DNA from: Salipiger bermudensis HTCC2601
Lineage (GTDB): Bacteria; Pseudomonadota; Alphaproteobacteria; Rhodobacterales; Rhodobacteraceae
Direction of reading: 5' to 3'
NCBI RefSeq assembly: GCF_000153725.1
Contig: NZ_DS022277.1
Location: 503,470-567,469 of the forward strand
Length of the DNA: 64,000 nucleotides
Shown: positions 1 to 7,273 of the stretch, piece by piece
How positions within the stretch are numbered: the first letter of the stretch is position 1
How the letters are laid out: every line of letters begins with the position of its first letter
Made by a program: the position numbers and the translations under genes
Notes under the pieces: generated by a model
What the model was told of the DNA's origin: nothing
What the model saw: the letters and a program-made list of their open reading frames with translations, nothing else
Database searches by the model: none

Positions 1-621
1 GTCGGGTGGCAGGCAGGCATCGAGCGAAATCGCGCTGGCCCCGGCCAGATCAGGGGCCGGGTGATCGTCCTGCATCTCTCCCGTGAAGGAAAGGTCGGTG
101 ATCCGGATCAGCCGCAGCACATGGGTGTGACCGAGCATCCCGAGACGCCGGGACAGCGCCGCTCCGGGTGTCTCGAAGCCGGAGGCGATGACAAGCTCGC
201 CATCGGTTGTCAGCCGGTCCAGAGAGACGAGGCTCCGATCAAGCGGCGGATCGTCGAGGCATCCGGCCATGGCATTCGCCGCCGCCAGATCATGCGCCCG
301 CACCAACTCCGAGATCACCTCCGGCATTGCCCCTGCCCCGGCAGCCGGCGCGACAAGCACGGGCGCGCCCGACCCGATCGCCAGCAGTCCCACTTGCCCG
401 CCAGCCTCGGCCACCCGCCAGCCGACCAGCACCAGCGCTTCGGCGGCGGCTACGGAACGAAACGCCCGGATCAGCCCGCGCAGCATCGACGGCCGGAAAT
501 CCGCCACCAGCATGGTTTGGCACGGCTCCCAGCTCTGTCGCCCGCTCAGCGCGACCTCACGTAGAGCAAGCAGATCGCGGCAATGAAGCGTCGCGCCGGG
601 GACATCGAGGGCCGCCGTCAT
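1..621 (-). CDS. DUF58-type (MxaS-like) protein, 3' end beyond left edge
   Basis: An open frame of 207 codons runs from an ATG at 621 to the left edge without a stop, so the C-terminus is missing. Residues about 41-110 carry the DUF58 signature: an ADFRPSML stretch, then SVAAAEALVLVGWR, then a glycine-rich segment and LVRAHD. DUF58 proteins usually sit behind a MoxR ATPase in von Willebrand-type operons, including the mxaRSACKL genes of methylotrophs. Here no moxR precedes it. The N-terminal part looks short: the GDDxRxIDW-type region expected before ADFRPSML is not visible, so this may be a shortened or diverged copy. A 17-codon frame (671-618) overlaps its start by ATGA. The family call is fairly sure; the exact role is not known. 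Confidence 0.65.
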   Translation of the reverse strand, partial: MTAALDVPGATLHCRDLLALREVALSGRQSWEPCQTMLVADFRPSMLRGLIRAFRSVAAAEALVLVGWRVAEAGGQVGLLAIGSGAPVLVAPAAGAGAMPEVISELVRAHDLAAANAMAGCLDDPPLDRSLVSLDRLTTDGELVIASGFETPGAALSRRLGMLGHTHVLRLIRITDLSFTGEMQDDHPAPDLAGASAISLDACLPPD

Positions 622-1167
622 GCGTCGGGTCCGTCAATCTGGGCAAGAGGCGTCGAAGTCGGGCTCATCATCGCTCTCAAGGTCGCTGCGGGCCGAGCCC
701 GGGGAGCTTCAGTCTAGCCAAGCGGTCGATCTGCCGGAACACAGCCAAGGGTCGCAACGCATTGTCAGCCGTTTTGCTGGATTGCCGGGCTGACAAAATA
801 CTAACTGATTGAAAAGACGCATTTTTCAGGATTGTCAGCTGACAATCCCCGGATTTCTGCTGGTTTTCAGGTGTTTTTGGAGGGTTTGGGCCAGACCGGC
901 CGGCATTCGGGCCCGATTTTCCGCCTCGACGAAAGAGGCCAACCACTCGACGCTTCTTTGCGAAGAGGCCGTGCTTATCCTATGCCGGACCGGGCGCTCT
1001 CTCGCAAGCCCCTCCTCGACATGCCAGACCGGTTCGCAGAGGGGTTTGGCGTTTTGACCCGGACCTGCGCATCCCTTAGGCATCACGCGCTTTCGCTTCA
1101 GCTCGGAGCCGTGTCCCTGAGGCGCACAGTCGTAAGGATTGCTGACTGAAGTTCCGGCAACCCACGA
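622..1167. other. Non-coding, repeat-bearing stretch downstream of repC
   Basis: No convincing gene is visible in these 546 bases apart from the 17-codon frame at 618-671. The stretch holds a 20-bp perfect palindrome at 829-848, related half-sites at 761-768 and 790-797, and three copies of GCC(A/G)GACCGG at 890-899, 984-993 and 1023-1032. In repABC replicons, partition sites are often found near the operon, so this is a reasonable place for the centromere. Confidence 0.5.
761..848. repeat. Palindrome and half-site cluster, candidate partition site
   Basis: GGATTGTCAGCTGACAATCC at 829-848 is a perfect 20-bp palindrome. Its half-site ATTGTCAG recurs at 761-768, and the complementary half CTGACAA lies at 790-796, forming a second, spaced inverted repeat. 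Another TTGTCAGC is found at 4924-4931, upstream of repA. The location beside repC and the symmetry fit a RepB (ParB-like) binding site. This is inference: the known rhizobial parS consensus is different. Confidence 0.45.
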
Positions 1168-2319
1168 CTAGGCAAGGGCCGGCGTTGGCGCGCGTCGGCT
1201 GGCAGCTGCAAGCATCGCACTGACCGAGAAGCTGCCCTTCCGCGCCACCTGTGTCAGCCGTCGCAGATACGCACCTGGCTTGCGGATTTCGCTGGCCCGT
1301 TCGAGCAGGCAAAGCACCGTCACGGCAGCCCGCTCATGCCCCATGATCCGTTGCGCCTCCTGTAGCACCGGCGGGTCGATCCCCAGCATGGGCGCAAGCC
1401 TCTGCGAGATCGAGACGACATCGTGCCAGCCTCGCGGCTGATCTGGGAAGAAAGCCCGATATTCCCGACAGGCGTCGGTGATCATCGGAACGGTGATCGC
1501 ATTCTGCGTCTCTGCAGATCCCGAGCTTTCCGTCGGCGCAGCGTCAGATGTAGGCGCGGACTCAGAGTCAGAAATAGCTTTATCTGTTTCTTGTATGTGC
1601 CGCTCATTCCGGGCGACGCTGGCGCTCATTTTGGTTGTTTCGGTGATGGGCTGAAGGGACGGCTCGACGAGTTCCGGGGTAGGGAGTGCAGCTTCGAGCC
1701 GGCTCACAAGCTCGGCCAGATCCTGTTCGGAGGCTCGGCGGCGCAGCATCAGGCGCGCCGCGTCGATCAGAACGTCCGGAGCATCTTCTTCGGCCAGACG
1801 TTGGCGCAGCATCCCAAGCCGGGCGCGCAGGACGGCGATCCGCTCGCGCTGCGCGGTGACGGATGCCGCCGCAGAGGCCAGGGTCTCGGCATGACGGGCG
1901 AGGGGGGAGAGATCGAACCCGAAAGCGATCCCGATCACTCCGGACTTGCTGCGGGCATAGCGCTTGCGGTTGGGGCTGTCGTGACGGCTGATAACGCCGG
2001 TCTCGACCAGCTTCGCCAGGTGCCGGCGCAACGTGCTCTCGGGCATGCCGGAAAGCCGCTCCGACAGGACGCGGTTCGACGGGAACACGATGGCTTCGTC
2101 GGGATCGGCGGGCAACTCTCGTTCCGGCCAGAAGGTCAGCAGCGCCTTCAGCACCGAAAGCGTGCGGTGGCCCAGGCCAAACGCCTCGGCGCCGGTGGTC
2201 AGGTCGCGCAACAGGGCCCATTTGTCGGACATAGGTGTAGCGGGCCGTTGCGAGGCTTCCGATGACGGCAGACAAGCCGCAACCGGTCGCCCGAACGGGG
2301 GTCGGGACGTGTTTTCCAT
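1168..2319 (-). CDS. repC: Replication initiator RepC
   Basis: A 383-residue protein with the RepC signature: an early segment DKWALLRDLTTG, then VFPSNRVLSERLSGM, then STLRRHLAKLVETGVISRHDSPNRKRYAR. That is a winged-helix-type DNA-binding region typical of repABC initiators. RepC binds an origin usually lying within its own gene and starts replication. It is the third gene after repA and repB and is separated from repB by the antisense RNA. I chose the ATG at 2319 because RepC proteins commonly begin with a Met-Glu run at this point. Two in-frame TTG codons at 2343 and 2340 lie after a GGAG and are a possible alternative start. Length is near the usual 400. Confidence 0.9.
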   Translation of the reverse strand: MENTSRPPFGRPVAACLPSSEASQRPATPMSDKWALLRDLTTGAEAFGLGHRTLSVLKALLTFWPERELPADPDEAIVFPSNRVLSERLSGMPESTLRRHLAKLVETGVISRHDSPNRKRYARSKSGVIGIAFGFDLSPLARHAETLASAAASVTAQRERIAVLRARLGMLRQRLAEEDAPDVLIDAARLMLRRRASEQDLAELVSRLEAALPTPELVEPSLQPITETTKMSASVARNERHIQETDKAISDSESAPTSDAAPTESSGSAETQNAITVPMITDACREYRAFFPDQPRGWHDVVSISQRLAPMLGIDPPVLQEAQRIMGHERAAVTVLCLLERASEIRKPGAYLRRLTQVARKGSFSVSAMLAAASRRAPTPALA

Positions 2320-2371
2320 GTGACATTTCACGAAAGACAACAATTCTCCGCCCCTGCACCGAGATGCATGG

Positions 2372-2400
2372 TTGACAGAGTCCGGGTCTGGCGGCTAACT
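2372..2400 (+). promoter_or_regulatory. Promoter of the repABC counter-transcribed RNA
   Basis: TTGACA at 2372-2377 and CTAACT at 2395-2400 are 17 bp apart, a good sigma-70-type promoter. It points against repABC, inside the repB-repC gap. A terminator lies 16-59 bases downstream, so the product would be a short RNA. Confidence 0.75.
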
Positions 2401-2406
2401 CAAATT

Positions 2407-2459
2407 GCTACGTTCGAGAAGGGCCTTCCGGGATCAATCCTGGGGGGCTTTTCTTTTTG
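2407..2459 (+). ncRNA. Counter-transcribed RNA (ctRNA) controlling repC
   Basis: Between repB and repC, on the strand opposite to the operon, a promoter at 2372-2400 is followed by a stem-loop and a T-run. The predicted transcript is about 53 nt. In repABC plasmids a ctRNA of this size in this place pairs with the repC leader and lowers RepC synthesis; it is also an incompatibility factor. The start near 2407 is estimated from the -10 box. Confidence 0.75.
2416..2459 (+). terminator. Rho-independent terminator of the ctRNA
   Basis: The stem pairs GAGAAG (2416-2421) with CTTTTC (2448-2453) and, inside it, CCGGGAT with ATCCTGG around a two-base turn. TTTTT follows at 2454-2458. The opposite strand of the same stem would lie in the repC leader. 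Confidence 0.75.
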
Positions 2460-2501
2460 TCGCCTGTCCTCTCGTGCCTCCTTGTTATTCGTTCACTGCT
2501 C

Positions 2502-3482
2502 TCAGTCCTCCGACCGGGTGCTTTGCCAGCGGTCGTGAAGCTCTTTCATGATTTCGTCCGCCTGCCCGTCGAGCCAGCGGTCGAAGCCGTTCGCGGTTTT
2601 CGACGGCACGGTCAGGGTCAGGCCCCGTCCGGTGCTGCGGATTTCGGCCAGCGGCGCGCCATCCACCGTGCGCAGGGTTCGCGGACGCGGGGCAGGGGCC
2701 TTGGCCGGGGCCGTGGTCTTGCGCTGCGCGGCGCCGAACACTTCCTCGAAGCGGGCGTCTGAATCGAGCGCCTCGAAGCCGGGCGCGTCCATTGCCGTCT
2801 CGACGCGGGCCTGCGCGGCGTCCTCTTCCAGAAGCTTGGCGAGGCTCATCCAACGATCGCGCCCGATGCCGGGGGCCGAGCCGATGCGGCGCAGGAAAGG
2901 CAGCGAGAAGGCCGTGCCCACCTTGAGCATGCGGCTGACCATCGGCAGGTCGATCGACAGCGCCGCGGCGATCGTCTGCCGGTCATAGCCTCCGTCCTGC
3001 AGCTGCGCCGCGAAGCTCGCCTTTTCGACGAAGCTCAGGTCCTGCCGCGAGGTGTTTTCCTGGCCCTGCGCCATGACCAGTGCGTGGTCGTCGAGCTGGC
3101 GCACCATCGCCTTGATCTTGAGGCCAAGGTCGCGCAGCGCCCGCAGGCGTCGGCGGCCATAGACGATCTCGAAGCGTCCGGCGTTCTTGGGGTGGGGGCG
3201 CAAAAGCACGGGAACCTGCTGACCATAGGTCTGCAGGCTCTCTTTCAGCTGGTTTTGCGCCTCATCGTTGATCCCGAGCCGGTCTTCGTAGCCGGCATCG
3301 TCGATCAGCGCCGGCTCCACCTCCTGCACGGCGTTTTCCTGCAGCTTGGTGAGCGAGGATTGCAAAGCGCCGACCGCCCCGCGGGGCATCATCCGCGCCT
3401 CGGCGGCGGATTTTCGATCGGTTGGCGCCGGTCCGCCGCCCAGCGGCGTGATGCGTGGTTCGAGAATTCCCTTGCGTGCCAT
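2502..3482 (-). CDS. repB: Plasmid partitioning protein RepB (ParB family)
   Basis: A 326-residue ParB-like protein. A ParB/sulfiredoxin-type domain is visible around residues 70-115, with a VYGRRRLRALRDLG run and a QGQENTSRQDLS segment, followed by a helix-turn-helix region (YDRQTIAAALSIDLPMVSRML). RepB binds the plasmid centromere and works with RepA to segregate copies. The chosen ATG at 3482 overlaps the repA stop as TGATG, giving the N-terminus MARKGILEPR. An in-frame ATG at 3494 is possible. It is the second gene of the operon. Confidence 0.92.
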   Translation of the reverse strand: MARKGILEPRITPLGGGPAPTDRKSAAEARMMPRGAVGALQSSLTKLQENAVQEVEPALIDDAGYEDRLGINDEAQNQLKESLQTYGQQVPVLLRPHPKNAGRFEIVYGRRRLRALRDLGLKIKAMVRQLDDHALVMAQGQENTSRQDLSFVEKASFAAQLQDGGYDRQTIAAALSIDLPMVSRMLKVGTAFSLPFLRRIGSAPGIGRDRWMSLAKLLEEDAAQARVETAMDAPGFEALDSDARFEEVFGAAQRKTTAPAKAPAPRPRTLRTVDGAPLAEIRSTGRGLTLTVPSKTANGFDRWLDGQADEIMKELHDRWQSTRSED

Positions 3483-4669
3483 CAGCGTCCCCATGCTTTC
3501 TGAATGAGAGACTCAATCTCGTCATTGACCTGATTCAGTGAATCCACCGCACGGTCATAGGTGTTGCGGTGAAACTGGCTGCGGTCGACCTCGTAAACGG
3601 TCTGCTGCGTAAGACCCGCATCCGAGATCGCCGTGGACTTGAGCATGGCATTGACCATGACCTCCTCGCCGAAGAGCTGGCGCAGGAAAGCCACGACCTG
3701 CTGCTGCGGGCCGTCATTGGGCTCGTATCGGTTGATCATGAAACGCAGGAAGTCGAACTCCATGCTGGCGCCGGCATTCGACACCACGTCGAGCAGGTCG
3801 GCGCTCATCTGCAGGAATTGCGACATCGAGGCGATGTCGAGCATGTTCGGAACGATGGTGATCAGCACCCCGGTCGAGGCGCAGAGTGCCGACATGGTGA
3901 GATAGCCGAGCTGCGGCGGACAATCGAAGATGATCACGTCATAATTCGCCTCGACCTCCTGCAGCGCCGCGGCCATGCGGGCAAAGAAGGCGGGTTGGAC
4001 GTTGGTCATCAGGGCCTGCGGGGTTTCATGCTCGAATTCCTGCAGGATCAGTCCGCCGGGGGCCAGGTCGATGCCGGTGAAGAAGGTCGGCTGGATGATC
4101 TGGCTCAGCGGCATCGGATCATCGTAGCGGATCGCGTCGTAGATCGTGCCCGACTCGAGGAAATCATACTCGGGGCGGTAGCCGAACAGCGTGGTCAGCG
4201 AGGCCTGCGGGTCGATATCGACGCACAGCACCCGGTAGCCCTTGAGCGCGAGGCGCTGCGCGGTGTGGATCGAAGAGGTGGTCTTGCCCGAGCCGCCTTT
4301 GAAGTTGAGGAAGGACAGCACCTGCACCTTGTCGCCCTCGCGGCGGCCGCGCAGGTAGGTGCCCTTGGTCTTGGCAGTGCTGTCGAGCACCTTGCGAATC
4401 TCGAGCACATCGGCGGCGGAATAGTGTCGTCTTCCGCCCGGCGTGGTATGGACCTCGGGGATGCGGTTGTCGAAATGCAGCTTGCGCAGGAAGCTGGCGG
4501 AGATGCCGAGCAGCTCGGCCGCTTCCCCGGCGGAGAAGCGTCTGAGTTCCTTGCGCGCGTCGGGGGCGAAGACCTTCAGCATGTGGTCTTCCAGCGCCGA
4601 AGTCAGTGCCTCGGCGTTCTCCCGTACACGGGCGTTGATATGAATGGTATCCGCCACGTCTGCCCTCAT
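3482..4669 (-). CDS. repA: Plasmid partitioning ATPase RepA (ParA family)
   Basis: A 395-residue ParA/Soj ATPase with an N-terminal DNA-binding region. Residues 46-65 form a helix-turn-helix (SAGEAAELLGIS), and the deviant Walker A motif KGGSGKTT is at 124-131. The A' motif DIDPQAS is at 151-157, and FDCPPQLG follows. RepA drives segregation with RepB and normally represses its own promoter. The ATG at 4669 has no clear ribosome-binding site. A GTG at 4657 is preceded by GAGGG at good spacing and could be the real start. It is the first gene of the operon. Confidence 0.93.
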   Translation of the reverse strand: MRADVADTIHINARVRENAEALTSALEDHMLKVFAPDARKELRRFSAGEAAELLGISASFLRKLHFDNRIPEVHTTPGGRRHYSAADVLEIRKVLDSTAKTKGTYLRGRREGDKVQVLSFLNFKGGSGKTTSSIHTAQRLALKGYRVLCVDIDPQASLTTLFGYRPEYDFLESGTIYDAIRYDDPMPLSQIIQPTFFTGIDLAPGGLILQEFEHETPQALMTNVQPAFFARMAAALQEVEANYDVIIFDCPPQLGYLTMSALCASTGVLITIVPNMLDIASMSQFLQMSADLLDVVSNAGASMEFDFLRFMINRYEPNDGPQQQVVAFLRQLFGEEVMVNAMLKSTAISDAGLTQQTVYEVDRSQFHRNTYDRAVDSLNQVNDEIESLIQKAWGR

Positions 4670-4673
4670 TTTC

Positions 4674-4707
4674 GGTAACGCTGTTTTTCGTCAGCGCTTT
4701 TATTACC
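4674..4707. promoter_or_regulatory. Imperfect inverted repeat just upstream of repA
   Basis: GGTAACGCTG (4674-4683) faces CAGCG (4692-4696) and TTACC (4703-4707). It lies only a few bases from the repA start, where RepA-type proteins are known to bind for autorepression. Operator function is inferred from position and symmetry alone. Confidence 0.35.
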
Positions 4708-4981
4708 GTTTCTTTACGCAAGAGAAGGGCAGGTTGTCCACAGTTTCCTTCGGTTGCGTGGCAGGGCAGGGGGCCCGCCCCTCCTGAGGCAGTTCAGGTG
4801 CCAAGTGCAATACTGTGGGTAAATCTCTGAAAAATATCAAAGTTTTTTGAACTTCGTGCTGCAAGTCACGGAAAAGGCGGTCTTTTTCGAAGTTGCCCCC
4901 AAACAACGCACGTCCGGACGAATTTGTCAGCACACCGAGTCGTTTGGGCCTTTTTCGAATAGGGCAGGGCGCTCCGATTCT

Positions 4982-5008
4982 GAGCCGAAACAGAGCCTCT
5001 TTCGGCTC
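4982..5008 (-). terminator. Hairpin behind pqqE, probable transcription end
   Basis: GAGCCGAAA (4982-4990) pairs perfectly with TTTCGGCTC (5000-5008) around a nine-base loop, about 40 bases after the pqqE stop. A smaller GCCGAA/TTCGGC pair is at 5035-5056. No strong T-run follows on the minus strand, so it may be a weak or Rho-assisted end. Confidence 0.45.
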
Positions 5009-5047
5009 TTTGCAGCCCCGCATGGCGATGTTTGCCGAAACAGGCTG

Positions 5048-6157
5048 CTATTCGGCGGGCTCAGGGGCCTTGCCGGGCGCGGAACGATAGATCAGAGCGG
5101 CGTATTCCGCGGCCGCGTGGGCGTCGGCGCGCGCCTGCAAGTCGACATGGTGGGGCGACTTTATGCACACCGGGTCGGTGGCGGCCGGATCGCCCGCGAG
5201 CGCCATGGCCTGGCAGCGACAGCCGCCGAAATCGACGGTCTTGCGCTCGCAGGAGGAACAGGGCTCTGGCATCCAGTCGGTGCCGCGATAGGCGTTGAAG
5301 GCGGCGCCGTCGTACCAGATCTCCGAGAGGGGCCGCTCGCGCACGTTGTCGAAGCGCAGATGCGGGATGGTCTGCGCCGCGTGGCAGGGCAGCACCTGTC
5401 CGTCGGGCGCAACGTTGAGCCCGGTCGAGCCCCAGCCGCCCATGCAGCGCTTGGGGTAGTCGGAATGGTAATCGGCCGGCACGTAATCGATCACCAGCGT
5501 GCCCTTCAGGCGCAGCCGCGCCTCCTGCACGATCCGCGTTGCCTCCGCGGCCTGTTCGCGCGTCGGCATCAGGGCGTCGCGATTCTTCAGGGCCCAACCG
5601 TGGAACTGGACGGTGGCAACTTCGATGCGCCGCGCCCCCATCTCGACCGCCATCTCGAGCGCGCGCGGCAACTGGTGCAGGTTGCGCCGGTGCAGCACCG
5701 CGTTGAGCGTCAGCGGGAAGCCGATCTCGGCGATCCACTCGGCCACCTGCATCTTGCGCTTGAAGCCGCCCTTGTAGCCGCCGATCTCGTCGGCCATCTC
5801 CGGGGTCGTGCCCTGTAGGGAAAGCTGCACATGGTCGAGCCCGGCCGCGTCCAGCGCCTTGAGGCGGCGTTCGGTCAGGCCGATGCCGGAGGTGATGAGG
5901 TTGGTATAGAGCCCCGCCTCGCGCGCCGCCTGCACCAGGTCCTCGAGATCGCGGCGCGTGGCTGGCTCGCCGCCGGAGAGGTGCAGCTGCAGTACGCCGA
6001 GATCGGCGGCTTGAGCGAAGACGCTTTTCCACTCCTCGGTGGAGAGCTCGGCATCCTGCCGCGCCATCTCGATGGGGTTCGAGCAATAGGGGCAGGAGAG
6101 CGGGCAACGATGGGTGAGTTCCGCCAGCATGGCGATGGGGGGGCGGGCTTTGGTCAT
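5048..6157 (-). CDS. pqqE: PQQ biosynthesis radical SAM enzyme PqqE
   Basis: A 369-residue radical SAM protein. The CxxxCxxC cluster motif is at C18, C22 and C25, near the start as in PqqE. The glycine-rich LSGGEP segment follows, and a C-terminal SPASM-like region is rich in cysteines (CHAAQT, CSSCERK, GGCRC). PqqE forms the carbon-carbon bond between the conserved Glu and Tyr of PqqA, using PqqD as the peptide chaperone. GGAGG lies seven bases before the ATG. It is the last gene of pqqABCDE. The 94-base gap to pqqD is unusual, as these two genes are often tightly coupled. Confidence 0.95.
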   Translation of the reverse strand: MTKARPPIAMLAELTHRCPLSCPYCSNPIEMARQDAELSTEEWKSVFAQAADLGVLQLHLSGGEPATRRDLEDLVQAAREAGLYTNLITSGIGLTERRLKALDAAGLDHVQLSLQGTTPEMADEIGGYKGGFKRKMQVAEWIAEIGFPLTLNAVLHRRNLHQLPRALEMAVEMGARRIEVATVQFHGWALKNRDALMPTREQAAEATRIVQEARLRLKGTLVIDYVPADYHSDYPKRCMGGWGSTGLNVAPDGQVLPCHAAQTIPHLRFDNVRERPLSEIWYDGAAFNAYRGTDWMPEPCSSCERKTVDFGGCRCQAMALAGDPAATDPVCIKSPHHVDLQARADAHAAAEYAALIYRSAPGKAPEPAE

Positions 6158-6251
6158 GGCTGGGCCTCCGGGCGCCGAGAAGTGGCGCGATGGTATTTCG
6201 ATGCTGTGACGCGGTGTCGAGCGCCTTTGTCGGAACCAGGCACAGGAGGTC

Positions 6252-6527
6252 TCACGCCACCTCGAGGAACCGCCGCTCCCTCAGAGCGCCGAGAAAGCCG
6301 GCGCTGTCCTTGGCGATCTGCTCCTGCGGGGCGTTGTACTTCGCTGCAAGCCCGGCGGTGATCTCACCGAAGCTGCGGCTCCCGTCGACCTCCGACAGGA
6401 TGGCGTGGCCGACCTGGTCGAGGGTGATGGCGCGTTCGGGCGCCAAGAGCACCCAGGTCTCGCGCACCCTGTCCCAGTGCAGGCGCACGCCGCGGGGCAG
6501 GGTGGGGATCTCGGCGGGCTGCATCAT
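6252..6527 (-). CDS. pqqD: PQQ peptide chaperone PqqD
   Basis: A 91-residue protein matching PqqD in size and sequence (LPRGVRLHWDRVRETWVLLAPER, then LDQVGHAIL and DGSRSFGEI). PqqD binds the PqqA peptide and presents it to PqqE. The ATG at 6527 overlaps the pqqC stop (ATGATG/TGA), so translation is probably coupled. A second ATG follows directly at 6524. An in-frame extension upstream of 6527 overlaps pqqC, has no family resemblance and is not used. Confidence 0.93.
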   Translation of the reverse strand: MMQPAEIPTLPRGVRLHWDRVRETWVLLAPERAITLDQVGHAILSEVDGSRSFGEITAGLAAKYNAPQEQIAKDSAGFLGALRERRFLEVA

Positions 6528-7273
6528 GCCGCCTGCGCGTTGGCGAGCCCCTCGCCGGGCTGCCACGCCCCGGGCGGGATGCGGGCCGGGTCGACATAGG
6601 CGCCCCACAGCGCGTCGAGCTGCGACCAGAGCACATCGGTCTTGAAGATCAACGCCTTGGCGGCCGCGTCCTGCTTTTCCTGCGTATCGGCATGGTCGAG
6701 CACCCATTGCAGCCCGAAGGCCACGTCCTTGGGCGCTTCCTTCAGCCGGTTGCGGAAATAGGAGAGCGAGGAATCGTCGGCGAACTCATAGTTCTTCAGA
6801 AGCCCCTCGATGCGGTTGGCGTGGATCTTGGGCGCAAACAGCTCGGTCAGAGAGGCCGCCACCGCCTCGAGCAGGGTCTTGTCGCGCACGAAGCGCACAT
6901 AGGCGTCGACGGCGAACTTTGTGGCCGGCAGCACGCCCTCGCAGGAGGCGACATAGTCGGGATCGAGCCCCACCGCCTCGGCGAGCCGCAGCCAGCGGCG
7001 GATGCCGCCCTCGTTGGTCTCGGTGCCGTCGTGATCCTCGATGCGGCTCCGCCAGGCGCGGCGCAGGTCTGGGTCCTCGACACGGGACATGAAGGCCGCG
7101 TCCTTCATCGGGATCGAGTGCTGGTAGTAGTAGCGGTTGATGACCCAGGCGCGCACCTGATCGGGGGTGCAATCGCCGCCATGCAGCTTGTGATGGAACG
7201 GGTGCAGATCGTGGTAGCGCTCGGCGCCGATCTGGCGCAGCCGGGCCTCGAATTCCGCGTGTGTCTGGGTCAT
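6524..7273 (-). CDS. pqqC: Pyrroloquinoline-quinone synthase PqqC
   Basis: A 249-residue member of the TENA/THI-4-like fold that performs the final oxygen-dependent ring closure to PQQ. Recognisable segments are RYHDLHPFHHKLHGG, WVINRYYYQHSIPMKDAAFMSR and DHDGTETNEGGIRRWLRLAEAVG, which hold the active-site His, Tyr and Arg residues of the family. The ATG at 7273 overlaps the pqqB stop (ATGA). An in-frame upstream ATG adds twelve residues that do not look like PqqC. Length is that of the family. Confidence 0.95.
   Translation of the reverse strand: MTQTHAEFEARLRQIGAERYHDLHPFHHKLHGGDCTPDQVRAWVINRYYYQHSIPMKDAAFMSRVEDPDLRRAWRSRIEDHDGTETNEGGIRRWLRLAEAVGLDPDYVASCEGVLPATKFAVDAYVRFVRDKTLLEAVAASLTELFAPKIHANRIEGLLKNYEFADDSSLSYFRNRLKEAPKDVAFGLQWVLDHADTQEKQDAAAKALIFKTDVLWSQLDALWGAYVDPARIPPGAWQPGEGLANAQAA

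Larger units (their letters stand above)
4670..5047. other. Intergenic region between pqqE and repA
   Basis: No gene is supported in these 378 bases. The stretch is locally A/T-rich near 4805-4860, unlike its surroundings, and should hold the repA promoter (reading leftwards). It contains the imperfect inverted repeat at 4674-4707, a CGTCCGGACG palindrome at 4911-4920, a lone TTGTCAGC half-site at 4924-4931 and the hairpin at 4982-5008. Confidence 0.6.

Noticed and set aside
4892-4907. GTT-n10-AAC, resembling the rhizobial repABC parS consensus
   Set aside because: The centre is CC instead of GC and the site is not palindromic, so the perfect palindrome at 829-848 is the better candidate.
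4703-5023. A 106-codon frame between repA and pqqE
   Set aside because: It has no ribosome-binding site and no family likeness. It covers hairpins and an A/T-rich control region.
6158-6251. Possible frameshift or lost gene between pqqD and pqqE
   Set aside because: Both neighbours are full length with good starts. The gap has a normal ribosome-binding site for pqqE and no coding frame with family likeness.
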